Shown: in pieces, positions 1 to 6,307 of the stretch | Layout of the letters: the number at the start of each line of letters is the position of its first letter | How positions within the stretch are numbered: the stretch's first letter is position 1 | DNA from: Sphingobacteriaceae bacterium | GTDB taxonomy: Bacteria > Bacteroidota > Bacteroidia > B-17B0 > Aurantibacillaceae | Direction: 5' to 3' | Assembly: GCA_023251695.1 (NCBI GenBank) | Contig: JAHEYE010000176.1 | Coordinates: 1 to 7,135, forward strand | DNA: 7,135 nucleotides | Notes under the pieces: generated by a model | Seen by the model: only the letters and a program-made list of their open reading frames with translations | Database searches by the model: none | What the model was told of the DNA's origin: nothing | Program-made: the position numbers and the translations under genes

Positions 1-1
1 C

Positions 2-2494
2 GGGGCAGCAACAGCTGTTAATGCAGGATTATATTCAGTTACTGATACCGCCTTAGGATGTTCAAGTATCGGAACAGTAAACGTTGCGGTGACCACACCT
101 ACGACTTCAGCGGCAAATACAGGACCTTATTGCGCAGGAACAACAATTAATTTAAATGCCATAGCAGCTACTACATATACATGGAGCGGACCGGGCGGTT
201 ATTCTTCTAACGCACAAAACGCTACTCAAGCAGGTTCTACTCCGGCTATGTCCGGAACTTATACATTAATAGTTTCTATCGGAACTTGTACAGCTAGTGC
301 AACAACAAACGTTTTAGTAAATCCATTGCCTACTCCAACTGCAACTGCAAGTACTCCTGTTTGTGTTGGACAAGCCATTAATTTCACAGGTTCGGGTGGA
401 ACAACTTATACTTGGACCGGTCCGGCAACATTTAATTCCAATTCTCCCACTCCTGCCATTGGTTCAGCAACAAATGCTAATGGAGGTAATTATATTTTAA
501 CTGTTACTGATGCTAATGGTTGTACCAATACAGCTAACGTAAACGTTGTAGTAAATTCATTGCCGGTTATCGCAATAACGAATCCAACCAATTGTGTAAA
601 CACAACCATTAATTTAACTTCTACCGGTGGTGTTACTTATTCATGGACTGGTCCGGGCGGATTTACATCAACCGCACAAAACCCGACTATTGCCGGTGCG
701 CAATTGACTATGTCAGGCATTTATGTGGTTACCGTAACAAATGCTAATAATTGCACCAATACTGCAAACGCAAATGTTACAGTGCTGCCTTTACCAAATC
801 CAAATATTGCCAGTAACTCCCCAGTTTGTGCGGGACAAACTTTAAATTTATTCGGAAGCGGTGGTGCGACTTATTCCTGGAGTGGTCCGGGTTATACTGG
901 ACCAAATCAAAATCCAACCATTAATAATGTGACTGCATCTGCGAATGGTGTTTATACTTTATTGGCAAGTTCAGGAACCTGTACAGCAAGCATTACTTAC
1001 ACTGTTACAATTAATCCTGTTCCTGTATTTAATTTTACAGGAAGCAATGTTTTATGTAACGGACAAAACAACGGAACTTCAACCGTAAACGTTACGGTTG
1101 GAACCGGTCCTTATAATTATAACTGGACGACGATTCCATCACAAACATCGCAAAACGCTACTAACTTAACGGCGGGAACTTATTCCTGTACCGTAACCGA
1201 TGCGAATGGTTGTATCAGTGTTGCTTCAACACAAATTACACAACCCACTGCATTCTCTGTTTCTATTAACAGTGCGACTACATCGGCTTGTGCAAATACA
1301 CCTATTACTGTAAATGCAATGGGTGCAGGCGGAACCGGTCCGTATAATTATAATTGGGTATCAGGTCCGGCTTTTGCAACGTATCCGGTTAACGAGATAT
1401 TAGCAGGAAATTATATGTACACTGTAAATGCTACCGATGCGTACAATTGCGCGGCTACAGCTTTTGTAAACTTAACTTTCTTCCCGCAGCCAACTGTTAC
1501 AGCAACAAGCGCAACAATTTGTGCAGGACAAACAGCTAACATTACAGCAAGCGGTGCTAATTCTTACTTATGGCAACCGGGTAATATTACCGGTGCGGTT
1601 TATCCTTACAGCGGAAGTACTTCTATTAACATCAGTGTAATTGGTACTGCTAATGGCTGCAGCAATTCTGCAAATACAAACATTATGGTTAATCCGAATC
1701 CGAATGCGAACATTAATACAAGCGGCTCGAAAGTTTGTGTGCCGGCTTGTGTCACATTTACTGCAGGCGGAAGTTCAAATATTTCAAGTTATGGTTGGAG
1801 TTTAAATAGTGTTGGAATAACAGGCGCTCAAAACGGGACTTATTGTTTTGCTCAAGCCATGACTTATACATTAGCATTAACGGTGACGGATGCAAACGGC
1901 TGTACAGGCGTTGCGCCTCCTGTTTTTGTGGATCTGTATCCTCAGCCTGTTGCTGATTTTAATTTTGCACCGCTTAAACCAATTATTAATCAGGATCAAT
2001 ATGTAACGTTCACAGATGCATCCTATGGTACTCCTATTTCCAGTTGGAATTGGTATTTCATGAATACAGCGCAATACACGTCTGTTGAACAAAATCCGAA
2101 TTTCTCCTATACCGAACCGGGAACTTATCCTGTGGTTTTAGTTGTGAAAAGTGATAAAGGTTGTACAGATACTTTAGTAAGGGAATTAATTGTTGGTGAA
2201 GACTTCGGGATTTATGTTCCGAATGCCTTTACACCGAACGGAGATGGTGTTAACGATGTTTTTCAGCCAAAAGGTTTTGGTGTCACTAAATACGAATTAA
2301 ATATCTTCGACCGTTGGGGTGAGAAAGTATTCTCGACCAAAGATTTTGAAAAAGGTTGGGACGGAACCATGCAATCGAAGAACGATGTTAAGTATGGTAT
2401 TTTAGCAGAAGGAAGTTACAGCTGGATAATAAATGCAACCAGCGTATTCGGAAAATCACATGAACTAACAGGACATGTGATATTGATGAAGTAA
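2..2494 (+). CDS. Large modular T9SS-secreted surface protein, 3' part (Ig-like/SprB/PKD repeats, type B sorting domain)
   Basis: The reading frame is open from the left edge (first full codon at 2) to TAA at 2492-2494, so 830 C-terminal residues are visible and the true start and signal peptide lie outside. The GTG at 89 sits inside a repeat and is not a credible start. Visible modules are the tail of an Ig-like repeat (2-118), four regular Ig-like repeats (119-1048), an SprB-type repeat (about 1049-1246, CNGQNNGT..GPYNYNW..LTAGTYSCTVTDANGC), three degenerate Ig/PKD-like modules (about 1271-1948), a PKD domain (about 1949-2197) and the T9SS type B C-terminal domain (2198-2491). Linkers of NPLP/LPLP/NPVP/FPQP type recur between modules. 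Family knowledge: such proteins cross the outer membrane through the type IX system and act as adhesins or gliding-motility surface proteins. The specific ligand is unknown. The product is certainly longer than seen here. Confidence 0.95.
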   Translation, partial: GAATAVNAGLYSVTDTALGCSSIGTVNVAVTTPTTSAANTGPYCAGTTINLNAIAATTYTWSGPGGYSSNAQNATQAGSTPAMSGTYTLIVSIGTCTASATTNVLVNPLPTPTATASTPVCVGQAINFTGSGGTTYTWTGPATFNSNSPTPAIGSATNANGGNYILTVTDANGCTNTANVNVVVNSLPVIAITNPTNCVNTTINLTSTGGVTYSWTGPGGFTSTAQNPTIAGAQLTMSGIYVVTVTNANNCTNTANANVTVLPLPNPNIASNSPVCAGQTLNLFGSGGATYSWSGPGYTGPNQNPTINNVTASANGVYTLLASSGTCTASITYTVTINPVPVFNFTGSNVLCNGQNNGTSTVNVTVGTGPYNYNWTTIPSQTSQNATNLTAGTYSCTVTDANGCISVASTQITQPTAFSVSINSATTSACANTPITVNAMGAGGTGPYNYNWVSGPAFATYPVNEILAGNYMYTVNATDAYNCAATAFVNLTFFPQPTVTATSATICAGQTANITASGANSYLWQPGNITGAVYPYSGSTSINISVIGTANGCSNSANTNIMVNPNPNANINTSGSKVCVPACVTFTAGGSSNISSYGWSLNSVGITGAQNGTYCFAQAMTYTLALTVTDANGCTGVAPPVFVDLYPQPVADFNFAPLKPIINQDQYVTFTDASYGTPISSWNWYFMNTAQYTSVEQNPNFSYTEPGTYPVVLVVKSDKGCTDTLVRELIVGEDFGIYVPNAFTPNGDGVNDVFQPKGFGVTKYELNIFDRWGEKVFSTKDFEKGWDGTMQSKNDVKYGILAEGSYSWIINATSVFGKSHELTGHVILMK
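119..1048 (+). repeat. Four tandem Ig-like protein repeats (77-78 residues each) within the T9SS surface protein
   Basis: Repeats start near 119, 353, 584 and 818 and measure 78, 77, 78 and 77 codons. Each has an N-terminal Cys followed by an NL/NF strand (CAGTTINL, CVGQAINF, CVNTTINL, CAGQTLNL), a central TYTW/TYSW motif followed by S/T-G-P, a G-x-Y strand (SGTYTL, GGNYIL, SGIYVV, NGVYTL) and a second Cys before a strand ending in an xPxP linker. This matches the CHU_C-associated Ig-like family known from Bacteroidota surface proteins. At DNA level the copies differ at many synonymous sites, so these are old duplications rather than recent perfect tandem repeats. The repeat upstream is cut by the window edge, so the total copy number is unknown. 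Confidence 0.85.
2198..2491 (+). other. T9SS type B (gliding-motility-associated, CHU_C) C-terminal sorting domain
   Basis: The last roughly 98 codons carry the hallmark blocks in order: YVPNAFTPNGDGVNDVF, then LNIFDRWGEKVF, then GWDGT, then GSYSWIINA and a terminal G-HVILMK strand. Family knowledge: this domain directs export through the type IX machinery. Type B domains such as that of SprB usually need a PorP/SprF-like partner, unlike type A domains, which are processed by PorU. The domain is complete and ends at the stop codon as expected. Confidence 0.95.
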
Positions 2495-2511
2495 AGAAAA
2501 TGACATTCAAT

Positions 2512-2540
2512 AAAAAAGGGAGCAAATGCTTCCCTTTTTT
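2512..2540. terminator. Bidirectional intrinsic terminator between convergent genes
   Basis: The left arm (2512-2523) is six A, GGG, then AGC. The right arm (2528-2540) is GCTTCCC followed by six T. They pair around an AAAT loop with one bulged base. On either strand the stem ends in a run of U, so it can stop the plus-strand surface-protein transcript (stop codon at 2494) and the minus-strand lipoprotein transcript (stop at 2550). It is the only hairpin in this 55-base convergent gap. Confidence 0.85.
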
Positions 2541-2549
2541 GTTTATTGC

Positions 2550-2984
2550 CTAAAGCATTTTATACATTTTTACGACGTAGTTGTGCTCATAAAAGCGGGG
2601 CTTTTGAATTTCCATATAAGTATTGGTCTGGAAACTTACAGAAACACTATAACCTGAATCAGTATAAGTAAACTCGTCAATAACTTTTGGTTTTGTAACA
2701 ATCTTAAATTTATATTTACCAATGAAAAAATGATTAAACCTAAGCTTAAACTCTCCTTCAAACCTATCGCCGGGATGGCAATCACTATCATTACCTTTCA
2801 CATAATATTTTCCATTACTGCCTTTTGAGATTTCAATGTAATCAAAGCAACCTTTACCGTTACCGACCCATGTTCCGACATAAATACTTTCAGGTTCAAC
2901 CGGCTTTTTGCATGAATTAAGAAATAGAATCGAAATCAATACTATTGAGAATGTACGTATAGCAAAATATAATCTCTTATTCAT
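2550..2984 (-). CDS. Small predicted lipoprotein of unknown function (possibly lipocalin-like)
   Basis: A 144-residue product with a lipoprotein signal: MNKR, a hydrophobic stretch at about residues 11-22, and the lipobox L-N-S-C with acylated Cys at residue 25. The mature part is rich in short beta-like stretches. It contains a GTW near its start (residues 37-39, YVGTWVG), which is where small lipocalin-like periplasmic domains carry their G-x-W; this is only a suggestion of that fold. Cys46 and Cys69 could form a disulfide. The start follows the upstream stop by 16 bases, with no Shine-Dalgarno, so it is probably the last gene of the operon led by the carboxyltransferase. Its 3' end lies just before the shared terminator. 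I do not recognise a specific family. Confidence 0.8.
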   Translation of the reverse strand: MNKRLYFAIRTFSIVLISILFLNSCKKPVEPESIYVGTWVGNGKGCFDYIEISKGSNGKYYVKGNDSDCHPGDRFEGEFKLRFNHFFIGKYKFKIVTKPKVIDEFTYTDSGYSVSVSFQTNTYMEIQKPRFYEHNYVVKMYKML

Positions 2985-3000
2985 GCCGATTGATATTTAC

Positions 3001-3753
3001 CTACTTAAACAGATTATTATAATCCAAAATTTTTATTAAAGTATCATAACCGCGGTAGCCGTATTCCTTACGGGCGGTTTTAAATGCAAGAGCTTGTGAA
3101 CTGCATTGCGATATTCTCATAGCTTCATCCTGCAAAGAAAAAACAGAAAATGGATTTAATTCAGATTTCGTTTTTACAATAAGAGCCGAATTGTCAAATG
3201 CAATTTCTGTTATTTTATTTAACCCTACCTCTTTCTCCCCATTGTCGTTTATATTTAACTCAGAAACGTTTTTTTCATTGTAAAGAGAGGCTGTTTCAAG
3301 AACATCAGTGCAATGTAAAGAATACGGATAAGTGATCGGCATTCTATAATAATCGGCAAAACCATAATACACGTAAAACTCTTTAGGTACATGAACAGAA
3401 CTATTCATTGCTTCAAATTCTTTCAATTTCAACACCATTTCGTTAGTATTAAGCTTGGAGTATTTATAAGAGGAATCCATTTTTTGCAAATCTTCCATCG
3501 ATTCCTCAAACTTTTTCTCGACTGTATTCCCGATATGCTTCACGGTGTTAACCACTTTGTGTACAAACAAAAAAATGGAGAACAGGAATACCAATAAAAC
3601 AATGATTCCTGCAATGAGCCAGTTCCAGCGGTGGGCATGCCCTTGCGAGATCTTCACCACAAATAAAATAAAACAAATTAAAAAAGAAGCGCCCGATAAT
3701 ACTATGAAGGCAATGTAACCAAGGGCATGAAGGAATATATTTGTGTCTTCCAT
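3001..3753 (-). CDS. Uncharacterised membrane protein with two N-terminal transmembrane helices
   Basis: A 250-residue product. Hydrophobic segments at about residues 8-34 and 44-65 flank a short basic loop (QGHAHRWNW). A charged, helix-prone stretch follows (about 66-92, HKVVNTVKHIGNTVEKK..), then a soluble domain of about 155 residues without a recognisable catalytic motif. Features of that domain are an aromatic patch (EFYVYYGFADYYRMP, residues 125-139) and a C-terminal RKEYGYRGYDTL segment. Topology is unclear because basic residues lie on both sides of the second helix. The ATG is 9 bases after the carboxyltransferase stop and the stop is 16 bases before the lipoprotein start, so co-transcription is likely. 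I recognise no family and assign no function. Confidence 0.78.
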   Translation of the reverse strand: MEDTNIFLHALGYIAFIVLSGASFLICFILFVVKISQGHAHRWNWLIAGIIVLLVFLFSIFLFVHKVVNTVKHIGNTVEKKFEESMEDLQKMDSSYKYSKLNTNEMVLKLKEFEAMNSSVHVPKEFYVYYGFADYYRMPITYPYSLHCTDVLETASLYNEKNVSELNINDNGEKEVGLNKITEIAFDNSALIVKTKSELNPFSVFSLQDEAMRISQCSSQALAFKTARKEYGYRGYDTLIKILDYNNLFK

Positions 3754-3762
3754 TACAATCTG

Positions 3763-5304
3763 TTACAGAGGGATATTCCCATGTTTCTTCTTCGGCAACT
3801 GATCCACTTTATTCTCCAACATTTTAAAGGCGCGGATTAGCTTCATGCGCGTTTCTTCCGGTTTAATCACTTCATCAATAAATCCACGCTCAGCAGCACG
3901 ATAGGGATTGGCGAACATGGCTTGATATTCAGCTTCTTTCTCTTTCCATTTTGCATCTTTATCTTTTGCAGTCGAAATTTCTCCCTTAAAAATAATTTCA
4001 GCAGCTCCTTTCGCTCCCATCACGGCAATTTCCGCACTTGGCCATGCGTAATTCATGTCGGCACCAATGTGTTTACTGTTCATTACATCATAAGCGCCGC
4101 CATAAGCTTTACGGGTAATGACTGTAATACGCGGAACAGTTGCTTCGCTAAATGCATATAATAATTTTGCACCATTGGTAATAATAGCGTTCCACTCCTG
4201 GTCAGTCCCCGGTAAAAAGCCCGGCACATCTTCAAACACTAATAAAGGAATATTAAAACTATCGCAAAAACGCACGAAGCGCGCTGCTTTAGTGGATGAA
4301 TTAATGTCTAAAACCCCTGCTAAAACTGCGGGCTGATTCGCAACAATACCAATACTTTTCCCTGCTAAACGCGCAAAACCCACCACAATATTTTCAGCAA
4401 AATGTTTATGCACTTCTAAAAAACTATTTTCATCAATAGTTCCTTCAATTACTTCGCGCATGTCGTAAGGCTGGTTAGCGTTATCGGGAATTATTGAATT
4501 TAATTGGGTTCTTATCTCATTACCCATTTCATAGGGAACAGAAGGCGCATCTTCCTCACAATTCTGAGGCATATAACTCAATAATTGTTTTACATGATTA
4601 ATGGCTTCAATTTCATTGGCACAAGCGAAATGTGTAACACCGCTTTTTGTAGCGTGTGTCATTGCTCCACCTAATTCTTCACTGGTAACTTCTTCGTGGG
4701 TTACGGTTTTTACAACGTTTGGTCCGGTGACGAACATATAAGAAGTATTCTCAACCATTAAAATAAAATCGGTCATAGCCGGCGAATACACAGCGCCTCC
4801 TGCGCAAGGACCCATAATGGCAGATAATTGCGGGATAACGCCGCTGGAACGTACATTACGGTAAAAAATATCGGCATAACCGCCTAAAGAAACAACGCCT
4901 TCCTGAATGCGTGCTCCACCACTATCATTTAAGCCAATAACCGGTGCGCCGTTTTGCATAGCCAGATCCATTATTTTGCAGATTTTTTCGGCGTGTGTTT
5001 CCGATAAAGAACCCCCGAAAACAGTGAAATCCTGAGAGAAAATGTAAACTAATCGTCCGTTAACTGTACCATAACCGGTAACAACGCCATCCCCTAAATA
5101 TTTTTCTTTTTCTAAACCAAAATCATTGCTACGGTGAGTAACTAACATCCCGATTTCTTCGAAGCTGCCTTCATCCATTAAAAAATGAATGCGTTCACGC
5201 GCCGTTAGTTTTCCTTTTTTGTGCTGCGCGTCAATACGTTTTTGTCCGCCGCCCAAAAGCGCTTCGGCTTTTTTCTCGTCAAGTGTATTTAGTTTTGAGG
5301 TCAT
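3763..5304 (-). CDS. pccB: Acyl-CoA carboxylase carboxyltransferase (beta) subunit, likely propionyl-CoA carboxylase type
   Basis: A 513-residue, full-length cytoplasmic carboxyltransferase of the PccB/MmdA family; family members are typically 500-540 residues. It moves the carboxyl group from carboxybiotin to an acyl-CoA, typically propionyl-CoA, giving methylmalonyl-CoA. Visible motifs are GGGQKRIDAQHKKGKLTARER (residues 18-38), the N-domain DSGGARIQEGV (127-137) with the oxyanion-type GPCAGGAVYSPA (165-176), and the C-domain ending in VFEDVPGFLPGTDQE (356-370) and AYGGAYDVM (400-408). Asp406 in that last motif appears to match the residue linked to acyl-CoA specificity in actinobacterial PccB/AccD5, an assignment made from memory. 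No biotin carboxylase, biotin carrier or decarboxylase membrane subunit is nearby. The methylmalonyl-CoA decarboxylase alpha subunit is a close homologue and cannot be excluded, so the gene symbol is tentative. The ATG follows an A-rich leader (TTAAAAATC), as is usual in this phylum. Confidence 0.92.
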   Translation of the reverse strand: MTSKLNTLDEKKAEALLGGGQKRIDAQHKKGKLTARERIHFLMDEGSFEEIGMLVTHRSNDFGLEKEKYLGDGVVTGYGTVNGRLVYIFSQDFTVFGGSLSETHAEKICKIMDLAMQNGAPVIGLNDSGGARIQEGVVSLGGYADIFYRNVRSSGVIPQLSAIMGPCAGGAVYSPAMTDFILMVENTSYMFVTGPNVVKTVTHEEVTSEELGGAMTHATKSGVTHFACANEIEAINHVKQLLSYMPQNCEEDAPSVPYEMGNEIRTQLNSIIPDNANQPYDMREVIEGTIDENSFLEVHKHFAENIVVGFARLAGKSIGIVANQPAVLAGVLDINSSTKAARFVRFCDSFNIPLLVFEDVPGFLPGTDQEWNAIITNGAKLLYAFSEATVPRITVITRKAYGGAYDVMNSKHIGADMNYAWPSAEIAVMGAKGAAEIIFKGEISTAKDKDAKWKEKEAEYQAMFANPYRAAERGFIDEVIKPEETRMKLIRAFKMLENKVDQLPKKKHGNIPL

Positions 5305-5375
5305 GATTTTTAATTATGCTATAAATTTACTATAAAAATTAAAAGTGTCGGCTAAAATCCTCATTCGTTAAATTA

Positions 5376-5447
5376 TGCCACAAAAACTCTAAAACACGAA
5401 AAATACACAAATATTTTTGAGGTTTTGTGACTTTGCGCTTTTTGGCA
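5376..5447. repeat. 72-bp imperfect palindrome with TTTGTG/TTTGCG short-period pattern, intergenic
   Basis: This sits in the 153-base gap (5305-5457) between the TerC stop and the carboxyltransferase start. The outer arms are TGCCACAAA (5376-5384) and TTTTTGGCA (5439-5447), 8 of 9 positions complementary. An inner pair, CACGAAA (5395-5401) with TTTTGTG (5423-5429), adds seven pairs including one G/T wobble. Both halves carry a loose 8-12 base periodic pattern: CACAAA, CACGAA, CACAAA on the left, and TTTTGTGA, CTTTGCG, CTTTTTGG on the right. It could be a weak terminator for the TerC gene or a degraded dispersed intergenic repeat. I saw no convincing Bacteroidota-type promoter (TTG with TAnnTTTG) in the gap, although a promoter for the carboxyltransferase operon is expected there. 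Confidence 0.4.
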
Positions 5448-5457
5448 AATTAGCTCG

Positions 5458-6234
5458 TCATAAATGTTTTTCCTCTTCAAATGTAGGCGAACGTAATTCT
5501 ACAGCTTGAACGGTTTTCTTTCTGAACCTTAAATTAAGGAGTTCAACGCCGAAAGAGAAAGCCATGGCAAAATAAATATAGCCTTTAGGAATCGCCAATT
5601 TTTCGATATGAACGCCTTCAATTACCAATAAAACCGCTATTAAAACGAGGAATGATAAGGCAAGGATTTTAAACGTTGGGTGTTTGTGAATAAACGCAGA
5701 AATTCTGGGTGCAAAATAAAACATCACCACCATACTAATAATAACTGCGGTCATCATAATTACAAAATTATTAGCCATACCAATAGCTGTTACAATTCCA
5801 TCAATACTAAAAACCATATCAATCAAAATAATCTGAATGATGATGGACTTGAAGGTGGCGGGTTTTTTATTTTCGGCTTTTAGTTTTTCATCGGGGTCTT
5901 CACCTTCGAGTTTGTTGTGAATCTCGAGCGTGGAATTTACCAATAGAAAAAGGCCTCCCGCTAGCATAATCAGATCTTTCAATTCAACCGGATGACTGAA
6001 AACCGTAAATAAAATATGTTCACCTTTTATCAAATATCCCAATAGAAAAAGAAATAAAAGACGCATGACTATACCTGTGATCATCCAGATGAAACTCGCT
6101 TTTTTGGTTTCGTTTTTATTGAGACGGCTCAAAACAATCGATACGAAAATAACGTTATCAATACCCAATAAAATTTCCATTAAGGTTAATGGGATTAAGC
6201 TTAGCAAAGCTTCGGTTGAAAATAAATTATCCAT
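5458..6234 (-). CDS. TerC-family integral membrane protein (probable metal-ion exporter)
   Basis: A 258-residue polytopic inner-membrane protein with about seven hydrophobic helices (roughly residues 10-33, 47-68, 85-103, 128-152, 156-175, 187-206 and 217-234). It shows the TerC hallmarks: MEILLGIDNVIF in the first helix (Glu20, Asp26, Asn27), the internally related LIDMVFSIDGIVTAIG in the fourth (Asp139, Asp145), and FSFGVELLN in the last. These intramembrane acidic residues form the probable cation site. Family knowledge: relatives such as E. coli Alx and the Bacillus YkoY-type proteins export manganese or help load metals onto secreted enzymes; tellurite resistance is a historical name. 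An acidic loop (residues 109-124) separates the two halves. The ATG is only 27 bases from the upstream gene's terminator, leaving little room for a promoter, so expression may rely partly on readthrough. No yybP-ykoY-type riboswitch leader is possible in that space. Confidence 0.9.
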   Translation of the reverse strand: MDNLFSTEALLSLIPLTLMEILLGIDNVIFVSIVLSRLNKNETKKASFIWMITGIVMRLLFLFLLGYLIKGEHILFTVFSHPVELKDLIMLAGGLFLLVNSTLEIHNKLEGEDPDEKLKAENKKPATFKSIIIQIILIDMVFSIDGIVTAIGMANNFVIMMTAVIISMVVMFYFAPRISAFIHKHPTFKILALSFLVLIAVLLVIEGVHIEKLAIPKGYIYFAMAFSFGVELLNLRFRKKTVQAVELRSPTFEEEKHL

Positions 6235-6261
6235 ATAAATAAATTGCGGTCTTAAATTAAT

Positions 6262-6290
6262 AAAAAAAGCTCCACAAATGCGGAGCTTTT
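6262..6290 (-). terminator. Intrinsic terminator of the beta-barrel protein gene
   Basis: On the minus strand the RNA reads AAAAGCUCCGC, loop AUUU, then GUGGAGC and seven U. The stem is GCUCCGC with GUGGAGC, with one G-U pair that would be a C/A mismatch on the plus strand. This shows it belongs to minus-strand transcription. It starts 18 bases after the beta-barrel gene's stop codon and ends 27 bases before the TerC start. Confidence 0.88.
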
Positions 6291-6307
6291 AGGTTTAAAA
6301 AACAGGA

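Noticed and set aside
89..91. GTG as the start codon of the large repeat protein
   Set aside because: The frame stays open to the left edge and encodes the end of another repeat (NAGLYSVTDTALGCSS), so this GTG is internal and the gene is truncated by the window.
119..1948. CRISPR array or recent tandem DNA repeats
   Set aside because: The repeats are coding, 77-78 codons long and diverged at DNA level; there are no short identical repeats with unique spacers.
1877..2092. 71-codon open frame on the minus strand
   Set aside because: It lies wholly inside the strongly supported surface-protein gene and its translation shows no family features.
3391..3597. 68-codon open frame on the plus strand
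   Set aside because: It is antisense to the two-helix membrane protein gene; its hydrophobic residues mirror that gene's coding sequence.
3922..4336. Two overlapping plus-strand open frames (79 and 72 codons)
   Set aside because: Both are antisense shadows of the carboxyltransferase gene, which is full length with intact motifs.
5680..5883. 67-codon plus-strand open frame rich in His and Asn
   Set aside because: The unusual composition comes from reading TerC transmembrane codons on the opposite strand; there is no independent support.
6235..6307. yybP-ykoY-type manganese riboswitch before the TerC gene
   Set aside because: The space is 73 bases, mostly taken by the upstream gene's terminator; no riboswitch-like fold fits.
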